From the NCBI GenBank assembly GCA_046483565.1, contig JAWOCZ010000169.1, forward strand, positions 1 through 21,765: DNA of 21,765 nucleotides. Direction: 5' to 3'. The notes beneath the pieces are model-generated. The model had not been told where the DNA came from, ran no database searches, and saw only the letters and a list, made by a program, of their open reading frames with translations. The position numbers and the translations under genes were made by a program. Shown here in pieces: positions 15,250-20,568 of this stretch (positions are counted from its first letter, which is position 1; every line of letters begins with the position of its first letter). Source of the stretch: T1Sed10-7 sp046483565 (lineage in GTDB: Bacteria > Actinomycetota > Nitriliruptoria > Nitriliruptorales > Nitriliruptoraceae).

Positions 15250-15300
15250 CCGTGCGGCCCTGCCCGCCGTGCGGCCCTGCCCGCCGTGCGGCCCTGCCCG
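15250..15300. repeat. Three perfect 17-bp tandem copies in the M23/Mut7-C divergent region
   Basis: CCGTGCGGCCCTGCCCG is repeated exactly three times (15250-15266, 15267-15283, 15284-15300). The array is 47 bp upstream of the M23 start. Seventeen is not a multiple of three, which fits a non-coding location. Confidence 0.85.
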
Positions 15301-15371
15301 CTCCCCGGTGGTGCCCTCCACCCCGGCCCGCTGCCCGGCTCTGCGCCGGCAAACGCGTGCTACGGCCGGGG

Positions 15372-15377
15372 TAGCCT
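15372..15377 (+). promoter_or_regulatory. -10 box (TAGCCT) placed for leaderless transcription of the Mut7-C gene
   Basis: TAGCCT ends 6 nt before the GTG start, and there is no Shine-Dalgarno sequence between them. That geometry is typical of leaderless actinobacterial transcripts that begin at the start codon. Confidence 0.45.
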
Positions 15378-15383
15378 GCCGGC

Positions 15384-16112
15384 GTGGAGATCCAGGTACG
15401 CGCCTACGCCGAGCTCGTGGATCTGGTCGATCGCGCCGAGTCCGAGGTGCCCTTCGGTCGGCCGCGCTCGGTCAAGGACCTGTTGTCATCGATCGGCCTC
15501 CCGCGCTGCGAGCTGGGGCTGATCCTGGTGGACGGGGAGGCGGTCACCCTCGACCACCTGCTGACCGGCGGGGAGCGTGTCGCCGCCTACCCGCCCTTCC
15601 ACGAGCTCACCCTCGACGCGGGAACCTCGCTGTGGCCGGATCCGCCCGAGCCACGTCGGTTCGTGCTCGACGTGCACCTCGGCACGCTGGCACGACGGCT
15701 ACGGCTGCTCGGCTTCGACAGCTGGTACCGCACGCATGCCGATGACGACGAGCTGGCCGCCGTCGCCGACGCGCAGCAGCGCATCCTGCTCAGCCGCGAC
15801 CGTCAGCTGCTGCTGCGTCGCACCGTCGTCCATGGCTACTGCCCGCGTGCGGATGCTCCCGAGGAGCAGCTGGCGGAGGTCGTGGTGCGCTACGGGCTCG
15901 CCGACCGGGCCATGCCGCTGACGCGGTGCGTGCGCTGCAACGGCGAGCTCCGGCCGGTGGACAAGGCCGAGGTGCTGGACGAGCTGCCACCGCGCACGAG
16001 GCAGGCGTTCGACACCTTCGTGCGCTGCGCATCCTGCCACCAGGTGTACTGGCCAGGTGCCCACACGCCGGCGATCGAGACGATCCTCGCCGAGGTCGCC
16101 GGCCGCCGGTGA
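15384..16112 (+). CDS. Mut7-C RNase (PIN-like) protein with N-terminal ubiquitin-like domain
   Basis: A 242-residue three-part protein. Residues 1-78 are a MoaD/ThiS-like beta-grasp fold (MEIQVRAYAELVDLV, SVKDLLSSIGLP, LDHLLTGGERVAAYPPFH), known as the Mut7-C ubiquitin domain. Residues 92-175 are the Mut7-C RNase domain, with acidic residues D96 (FVLDVHLGTLARRLRLLGFD) and D139 (SRDRQLLLR). A zinc ribbon closes it (C182-x2-C185 and C215-x2-C218). The domain family is related to PIN nucleases; substrates of the bacterial proteins are not established. The ubiquitin-like part does not end in a free Gly-Gly, so conjugation is unlikely. GTG 15384 is the start, apparently leaderless. No operon partner. 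Confidence 0.88.
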   Translation: MEIQVRAYAELVDLVDRAESEVPFGRPRSVKDLLSSIGLPRCELGLILVDGEAVTLDHLLTGGERVAAYPPFHELTLDAGTSLWPDPPEPRRFVLDVHLGTLARRLRLLGFDSWYRTHADDDELAAVADAQQRILLSRDRQLLLRRTVVHGYCPRADAPEEQLAEVVVRYGLADRAMPLTRCVRCNGELRPVDKAEVLDELPPRTRQAFDTFVRCASCHQVYWPGAHTPAIETILAEVAGRR

Positions 16113-16180
16113 GGTGATCCGCCAGGCCGAGCGGCGCCGAGGTGGCCCGGGAGCGTGAGACACCGTCGAGGTGGTCCGGT

Positions 16181-16204
16181 GACGCGAGCGCCGACGCGAG
16201 CGCC
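16181..16204. repeat. 12-bp tandem duplication in a convergent gap
   Basis: GACGCGAGCGCC occurs twice without a gap (16181-16192 and 16193-16204), in the 142 bp between the convergent Mut7-C and YceH genes. Three copies of CGAGGTGG (near 16138, 16167 and 16210) surround it. No terminator with a U-run is visible here. Confidence 0.6.
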
Positions 16205-16254
16205 GACACCGAGGTGGCACCCCTGCCCGCCGGCCCGGCGACGACCCCTGCGCC

Positions 16255-17046
16255 TCAGTCCGCGGCGGGATCCGGGCCCCTGCGCGCTACCTCTCGTTCG
16301 AGGGCGCTCACGCGCTGCTGCAGCCCCAAGACAGCTGCGGCGAGCTCGGAGAGGGTCGGCTGATGACCGGGAGCATGCGCGGACGCAACCCCCGAGGCCT
16401 TCGCCGGGACCTCATCAGCCAGCCGGTCGTGATCGTCCGTTGCGGCCCCGGCCTCAGGCCACGTCGCCTGGCCTCTTCGATCGACCGCCGTGGCGTCTGC
16501 CGCCGGTGGCGCCGTGCTGGTGGAGGCTGCCGTCGGTGGCGCCGTGCTCCCGTCCAGGCGGTGGCGCCAGCGGGTCTGCTTCTCGCCGGGCCGCCTCGGC
16601 AGCTCCATCGCGAACCCGCGGCCCGCGAGCTCTGCGAGTGCGGCGCTCAGAGCGGCCGCGTCGGTCAGCGGCTGGAGCCGCTGGGTCCGGGCCCGCAGCT
16701 CGCCCGGGGTCTGCTCCCCACGCAGCAGCAGGACCGCCAACACGGCCAACGGCACCATCGACGACAGGCCGAGCTGCTCCTCCAGGCGGTGGGCCTGCTT
16801 CTCAGCGCGCTCCCCGGGCCTGCGGACGCGACGGGTCAGCCCCCGTTCACGGAGCCGGATCAGGGCGGGACGCAGCACCGAGGTGTCGTAGCTGACGACC
16901 GGCTCCCGGTTGGTCGTCTGGTTGCAGCCCGCGAGGAGTGCCTTCTCGGTCAGCGGATACGCCTGTGGGGTCGCCAACTGCTTCTCGACGAGCACCCCGA
17001 GGATCCGGACCTGCGGCTCGGTCAGCGGTGCACCACGGAGATCCAT
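16255..17046 (-). CDS. YceH family (DUF480) protein
   Basis: A 263-residue protein. The N-terminal 165 residues match the DUF480/YceH family of tandem winged-helix proteins: LTEPQVRILGVLVEKQLATPQAYPLTEKALLAGCNQTTNREPVVSYD (8-54), a second domain (VPLAVLAVLLLRGEQTPGELRART), and RRPGEKQTRWRHRL. Residues about 166-228 are a low-complexity Ala/Thr/Pro-rich linker, longer than in enterobacterial YceH, followed by a C-terminal heptad helix (LSELAAAVLGLQQRVSALEREVA) that suggests oligomerisation. Function is not established; the fold suggests nucleic-acid binding. ATG 17046 is chosen because TACGGT lies 7 nt upstream; GTG 17055 is an alternative. Confidence 0.88.
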   Translation of the reverse strand: MDLRGAPLTEPQVRILGVLVEKQLATPQAYPLTEKALLAGCNQTTNREPVVSYDTSVLRPALIRLRERGLTRRVRRPGERAEKQAHRLEEQLGLSSMVPLAVLAVLLLRGEQTPGELRARTQRLQPLTDAAALSAALAELAGRGFAMELPRRPGEKQTRWRHRLDGSTAPPTAASTSTAPPAADATAVDRRGQATWPEAGAATDDHDRLADEVPAKASGVASAHAPGHQPTLSELAAAVLGLQQRVSALEREVARRGPDPAAD

Positions 17047-17053
17047 GGGGGGC

Positions 17054-17059
17054 ACCGTA
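17054..17059 (-). promoter_or_regulatory. -10 box (TACGGT) placed for leaderless transcription of the YceH gene
   Basis: TACGGT ends 7 nt before ATG 17046 on the minus strand, with a C-run and no ribosome site between. It overlaps the alternative GTG 17055, which would be untranscribed if this box is used. Confidence 0.35.
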
Positions 17060-17100
17060 GTGCCGTGTGCCCCGGCATGGTCAGCGGTTCAGGTCCCCGC

Positions 17101-17796
17101 CTAGCCGGAGCAACCAGAGGCCAACGCGCAGTAGCGGTCGTCGGCGTTGTCGGTCAGGGTTCGGGGGTAGGCGCCGTTCCCGATGCGTCGTGCTGCCCGG
17201 CTGGCCTCCTCCTCCGTGTCGAAGGGCCCCTCGACGATCACCCAGAGGCCGGGGTTCAGCGAGGGGTACTCGGAGGACCACAGCAGTAGCTGGCCGGCGT
17301 CCAGGCGGTCCAGCGCGGCGGTCTGGGTGAAGTCGTCGCCGGACAGCGAGGCAACGATCGTGACCCAGATCGTCCGGTCAGCTCCGAGGTCGACGGCGCG
17401 GGCCGGGTCGTCCTCCTCGGCCGGGTCGTCCTCCTCCTCGCCGTCGCTGCCCTCACCGGTGCCCGCGTCTTCGCTGCCCTCACCCGTGCCCGCGTCTTCG
17501 CTCTCCTCGTCCTGTTCGCCCGCGCCGCCGTCGGCGCTGGGGGCGCCGTCCGCGCTCGCGCCGCCGTCCGCGCTGGCGCCGCCGTCCGCGCTGCCGCCGC
17601 CGTCCGCGCTCGCGCCGCCGCTGGTCGGTGGTGTCGCCTCGAGGTCTGCGCTGCCGAGCAGTTCAGGGCTGGCGGTCTGCGAGCCGGTGGTCACCATGGC
17701 GACGAGCCAGATGACGAGAACGCCGAGCACCAGCCCCGCCAGGATGGCGGCGGCGCGCCGCTGCTCGCGGGGTCGGTAGGAGGTGTGGACGGCCAT
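17101..17796 (-). CDS. Membrane-anchored protein with repetitive acidic linker and SPOR-like C-terminal domain
   Basis: A 231-residue protein with a short basic N-terminus, one transmembrane helix (about 15-37, AAAILAGLVLGVLVIWLVAMV), a disordered linker (about 40-135) and a C-terminal alpha/beta domain (about 143-215). The linker has GGASAD hexapeptide repeats and two copies of a nine-residue EDAGTGEGS repeat, then a Glu/Asp run. The C-terminal region (WVTIVASLSGDDFTQTAALDRL, LNPGLWVIVEGPFDTEEEASRAARRI, YPRTL) has the pattern of a SPOR domain, which binds denuded peptidoglycan glycans, so a divisome or cell-wall role is inferred. ATG 17796 has GAAGG about 7 nt upstream. Two C-terminal Cys (223, 229) could form a disulphide. 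Confidence 0.75.
   Translation of the reverse strand: MAVHTSYRPREQRRAAAILAGLVLGVLVIWLVAMVTTGSQTASPELLGSADLEATPPTSGGASADGGGSADGGASADGGASADGAPSADGGAGEQDEESEDAGTGEGSEDAGTGEGSDGEEEDDPAEEDDPARAVDLGADRTIWVTIVASLSGDDFTQTAALDRLDAGQLLLWSSEYPSLNPGLWVIVEGPFDTEEEASRAARRIGNGAYPRTLTDNADDRYCALASGCSG
17446..17499 (-). repeat. 27-bp tandem duplication in the linker of the SPOR-like gene
   Basis: Copies 17446-17472 and 17473-17499 differ at one base and encode the nine-residue EDAGTGEGS repeat in frame. Confidence 0.85.
17546..17617 (-). repeat. Four 18-bp tandem repeats in the linker of the SPOR-like gene
   Basis: Units at 17546, 17564, 17582 and 17600 share CCGTCCGCGCT, vary slightly after it, and encode the GGASAD-type hexapeptides. 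Copy-number change would lengthen or shorten the linker without a frameshift. Confidence 0.85.
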
Positions 17797-17820
17797 GGCG
17801 TGCCTTCTGGGCGACCGGCG

Positions 17821-17899
17821 GAACGAACCGGCGAACGAGCCGGCGAACGAGCCGGGCGAACGACGAGCGGAACGATCCGGCGGATGACCATCGGAACGA
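17821..17899 (-). repeat. 12-bp-phased array of six GAACGA hexamers upstream of the SPOR-like gene
   Basis: GAACGA (TCGTTC on the gene's strand) begins at 17821, 17833, 17845, 17858, 17870 and 17894, that is at steps of 12, 12, 13, 12 and 24 bp. The array lies 25-103 bp before the ATG, in the leader or promoter. The intervening bases are GC-rich and looser. The rest of 17797-18010 holds no gene; duplicated CCGCCGGTGCTGCCGG segments occur near 17970-18004. Confidence 0.65.
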
Positions 17900-18010
17900 T
17901 CGGTAGCGCTGCCTGCGAGGTTGCCCTGCGTTGCCCCCGAACGCGAGGAACCTCGACCTGGCCCGATGGCCGCCGGTGCTGCCGGCCGCCGGTGCTGCCG
18001 GCCGCCGCTG

Positions 18011-18763
18011 TCAGAGGGTCGCTTCGAACCAGGCGCGGACCAGCGCCAGGAGCCGCTCCGCTGCCGCGCGGTCGCTGACGAGGTGGTCCGCGCCGATCAG
18101 CGGGTGGAACGCCTTCGGTTGCCGGGCAGCGGCGAAGATCCGTTCGCCCTCCTCGACCCCGACGACCCGGTCGTCGGGGGCGTGGACCACCAGCAGCGGC
18201 CGATCGAGCTCGGCCACCGCGCCGCTCTGATCGAGCTCGTCGAGTTCGTCGAGGAACCGTTGCGAGACCGCGATGTCCCGCCCTCCGATGCGGACCCCGA
18301 CACGGTCGCCGGGCAGGTCGTCGGCGTCGGTGAACAGGTGGCGCAGGTGAGCAGGCGTGGAAGGCGCGCCGAGGGTGACCACGGAGCGGACGGTGTGCAG
18401 GCGGGGCGCCGCGAGCAGGCTCGCCGCCCCACCCAGGCTGTGACCGAACAGGCCACAGGGCCCGAACCCACGCGAGATCAACGCCGACGCGGCGGCTGTC
18501 AGGTCCCGCACGCTGTGAGCCACCGTGGTCTCGTCGAAGGCGCCTTCGCTGTCGCCGAGCCCGGTGAAGTCGAAGCGGAGCACGGCGAAGCCGGCCTCCT
18601 CGAGCCCCCGGGCGGTCCGGGTCATGGTGTGGATGTCCTTGGAGCAGGTGAAACAGTGGGCCAGCAGCACGCTGCCGCGCACGTCGTCGGTGTCGGGAAC
18701 GTGCAAGACCCCAGAGAGGCTCGCGCCGGTGCTCCCGGGGAACTGCAGATCCTGCGTGCTCAT
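18011..18763 (-). CDS. Alpha/beta hydrolase (stand-alone relative of hydrolase-OsmC fusions)
   Basis: A 250-residue cytosolic alpha/beta hydrolase. The nucleophile elbow is GHSLG (S109, residues 107-111), the acid is D197 or D198 (HAPDDRVV), and the base is H227 (GADHLV), so the triad is complete. The segment LLAHCFTCSKDIHTMTRTARGL with VLRFDFTGLGDSEG is typical of the hydrolase half of bifunctional alpha/beta hydrolase-OsmC proteins; the OsmC peroxide-reductase half is absent here. ATG 18763 has GAGGAG 6 nt upstream. It is divergent from the sigma-factor gene across 163 bp, and a TAGCGT box precedes each. Substrate unknown; a stress-related esterase is a reasonable inference. Confidence 0.88.
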   Translation of the reverse strand: MSTQDLQFPGSTGASLSGVLHVPDTDDVRGSVLLAHCFTCSKDIHTMTRTARGLEEAGFAVLRFDFTGLGDSEGAFDETTVAHSVRDLTAAASALISRGFGPCGLFGHSLGGAASLLAAPRLHTVRSVVTLGAPSTPAHLRHLFTDADDLPGDRVGVRIGGRDIAVSQRFLDELDELDQSGAVAELDRPLLVVHAPDDRVVGVEEGERIFAAARQPKAFHPLIGADHLVSDRAAAERLLALVRAWFEATL

Positions 18764-18791
18764 GTGCCGCTCCTCGGCCGGGGATGCTCCG

Positions 18792-18797
18792 ACGCTA
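18792..18797 (-). promoter_or_regulatory. Possible -10 box (TAGCGT) for the alpha/beta hydrolase
   Basis: TAGCGT on the minus strand is 28 bp before the ATG. It is the same hexamer as in front of the divergent sigma-factor gene. No -35 is recognisable. Confidence 0.35.
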
Positions 18798-18913
18798 CCC
18801 AGCGCGCCGGAGGGCGCACGGCGCTCCCGGAGCGGGAAGAGCACGGGCGGCTCGTGTGTTCCTTCCCCATGACCCTTCTCCGTGACCATCGCGACAGTGC
18901 CGATCGTGACCGC

Positions 18914-18919
18914 TAGCGT
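18914..18919 (+). promoter_or_regulatory. -10 box (TAGCGT) placed for leaderless transcription of the sigma factor
   Basis: TAGCGT ends 7 nt before GTG 18927, with no ribosome site between. This supports the GTG over the ATG at 18882, which lies upstream of the box. Confidence 0.45.
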
Positions 18920-18926
18920 CAGGGTC

Positions 18927-19463
18927 GTGGCCGACGACCGCACCGATGCACGGTTTCGGGAGCAGGTGCTCCCGGAACTGCCGGTGCTCTACCGCGTGGC
19001 GCGACGGCTGACGGGCGCCGACGCGGACGCCGAGGATCTCGTCCAGGACACCCTGGTCAAGGCCTACCGCGCCTTCGGCCGGTTCGACGGCCGCTACCTG
19101 CGGGCGTGGCTGTTGACGATCATGCGCAACCACCACCGCAACCAGCTCCGCAAGCGTCGACCGGATCTGCTGGAGGACGAGGTCGCGCAGCGGCTTCCCG
19201 GACGCGGCCACGACGCCCGCGTGGACGGGGTCGATGAGCGTGCCTTCCGTGACGACTTCGACCCTGTCGTCCGCTCCGCCCTGGCCTCGCTGTCCTTCAA
19301 ACACCGTGCGGTCATCGCCCTCGTCGACCTCGATGGCCTGACCTACCGAGAAGCCGCCGAGGTGCTGGCCGTGCCGGTCGGCACCGTGATGAGCCGCCTC
19401 CACCGTGCTCGCGGCAAGGTGCGGGTGCAGTTGGAGGGCCACCTCGTGGAGGACGTGAACTGA
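18927..19463 (+). CDS. ECF-type RNA polymerase sigma factor (SigR/SigH-like group)
   Basis: A 178-residue group 4 sigma factor. Region 2 spans about 18-80: LYRVARRLTGADADAEDLVQDTLVKAYRAFGRFDG, the core-binding and -10-recognition helices, then YLRAWLLTIMRNHHRNQLRKRRP. Region 4 spans about 112-168: LASLSFKHRAVIALVDLDGLTYREAAEVLAVPVGTVMSRLHRARGKVR, with the helix-turn-helix that reads the -35. It should direct transcription of a stress regulon, held in check by the anti-sigma factor encoded next, whose ATG overlaps this stop (TGATG). Start GTG 18927 is chosen from the TAGCGT box 7 nt upstream. The SigR/SigH likeness rests on the partner's metal-ligand spacing as well as sequence; target genes are not identified. 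Confidence 0.93.
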   Translation: MADDRTDARFREQVLPELPVLYRVARRLTGADADAEDLVQDTLVKAYRAFGRFDGRYLRAWLLTIMRNHHRNQLRKRRPDLLEDEVAQRLPGRGHDARVDGVDERAFRDDFDPVVRSALASLSFKHRAVIALVDLDGLTYREAAEVLAVPVGTVMSRLHRARGKVRVQLEGHLVEDVN

Positions 19464-19744
19464 TGCGCCGTCGACCGCAGCTGCCGCTGCCGCCGGAGCC
19501 GGACTGTCACCAGGTGGGCGCCGTGCTCCAGTCCTACCTGGACGGGGAGCTCGGCCCGGAGGACGCGGGGATCGTCGCCGCGCACCTGGAGCACTGCGAG
19601 CGCTGCGAGATCGAGTCTTCGACCGTCACCAAGGTCATCAGCGCGATCCGGCGACAGCGCCCGGACCTCGACCCCGGACCGATCGCACGGCTCACGGGCT
19701 TCATCGACGAGCTCGAACGCGAGGGACCTGACCGCCCCGAGTGA
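19463..19744 (+). CDS. Zinc-binding anti-sigma factor (ZAS type)
   Basis: A 93-residue soluble protein without a membrane helix. The ZAS motif HxxxCxxC is at H41-C45-C48 (HLEHCERC), and an additional Cys, C15, lies 26 residues before H41. That C15/H41/C45/C48 spacing matches the C11/H37/C41/C44 zinc site of Streptomyces RsrA, a thiol-redox-sensing anti-sigma factor. The central helix (LQSYLDGELGPEDAGIVAAHLEHC) is typical of zf-HC2 domains. The start ATG overlaps the sigma-factor stop by one base. It should bind and silence the co-encoded sigma factor and release it when zinc is lost on disulphide formation; that mechanism is inferred from RsrA. Confidence 0.88.
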   Translation: MRRRPQLPLPPEPDCHQVGAVLQSYLDGELGPEDAGIVAAHLEHCERCEIESSTVTKVISAIRRQRPDLDPGPIARLTGFIDELEREGPDRPE

Positions 19745-19755
19745 GCCGCCCCTGG

Positions 19756-19780
19756 TGAGCCGCCCCGGGTGTGCGGCTCA
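19756..19780. terminator. 8-bp hairpin between convergent anti-sigma and lipoprotein genes
   Basis: TGAGCCGC (19756-19763) pairs with GCGGCTCA (19773-19780) over a 9-nt loop. The right arm includes the lipoprotein gene's stop codon. In the 33-bp gap it could end both transcripts. A direct repeat of GTGAGCCGCCCC starts at 19741 and 19755. Confidence 0.5.
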
Positions 19781-20479
19781 GGCGGTGGTGTCGTCGTCGG
19801 AGGTCGCCTCGCCCGCCACCCGGAAGCCATCGAGGCCGGTGCGGCACAGCTCGGCGGTGAGCTCGGGATCGGCGGGGGCGTCGCAGCTGAAGGACCACAT
19901 GGCAGCCGGTTCCTGCTCGGCGATGAACCATTGGCGCACGTAGCGGGCCTCACCACCGAACACCTCGGCCGGGACCTCGAAGGCGACCAGGGCGATGTCC
20001 CGGTCGTTCCATGACGTCGGTCCCGCCTCGACGACCTCCAGGCCCTGGTCGGTGAACCGTGTCCGCAGGTCCTCGGCCAGTTCCTCGGCATCGAGCTCCA
20101 GACCGGGATCGTCGGCGTTGACGTTGACCTGCCACGAGACGACGGTGCCTGGCACCGAGCCGGTGTCGGCGACCACCGCCCGGACGTTGCTGCCGTCGGC
20201 GGTCGCGGCCTCGATCGCGGGCAGCCAGAACTCGGACCAGGCGGTCCCGGCAGTCGCGTCCGCAAGCGTCGCGGTGGGCGAGCCGATCGTCCAGACCTCG
20301 GCATCGGTCGGGCTCGCCAGCACGAAGCTGCCGTCACGGTCGTCCTCGACGACCTGTGCGTCCCAGTCCGCGCCGAGCTCGTCGTCGATCGCGGCAGCCT
20401 GATCCGCCGCGGTCTCGGTGCCGGTGCAGGCGGCGAGCGTGAGTCCCGTCACGAAGACGAGTAGGAGCATCCGGGGCAT
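19778..20479 (-). CDS. Lipoprotein of unknown function
   Basis: A 233-residue protein with a short lipoprotein signal, MPRMLLLVFVTGLTLAAC, lipobox LAAC with the lipidated Cys at 18. The mature part is acidic, Ala- and Thr-rich, with an alternating strand/helix pattern (SFVLASPTDAEVWTIGSP, TVVSWQVNVNADDPG, RDIALVAFEVPAEVFGGEARYVRQWFIAEQEPAAMWSFSC). Two later Cys (in SFSCDAPAD and ELCRTG) could pair. I do not recognise a named family; surface or cell-envelope location is the only firm inference. ATG 20479 has GAGG 5 nt upstream. It is 89 bp downstream of the helicase gene in the same direction, and that gap has degenerate CACACCAC repeats. Confidence 0.8.
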   Translation of the reverse strand: MPRMLLLVFVTGLTLAACTGTETAADQAAAIDDELGADWDAQVVEDDRDGSFVLASPTDAEVWTIGSPTATLADATAGTAWSEFWLPAIEAATADGSNVRAVVADTGSVPGTVVSWQVNVNADDPGLELDAEELAEDLRTRFTDQGLEVVEAGPTSWNDRDIALVAFEVPAEVFGGEARYVRQWFIAEQEPAAMWSFSCDAPADPELTAELCRTGLDGFRVAGEATSDDDTTA

Positions 20480-20568
20480 GAGGCCTCGCTGGTCGTGGGG
20501 CAGGGGTGTGGCAGTGGTGTGCCGGTGGTGTGGCCGAGGGAACCCCGGGCACCGCCGGATCCTTCCAC

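Noticed and set aside
18882..18926. ATG 18882 as start of the sigma factor
   Set aside because: It adds 15 residues without family similarity and lies upstream of the TAGCGT box that is correctly spaced for GTG 18927.
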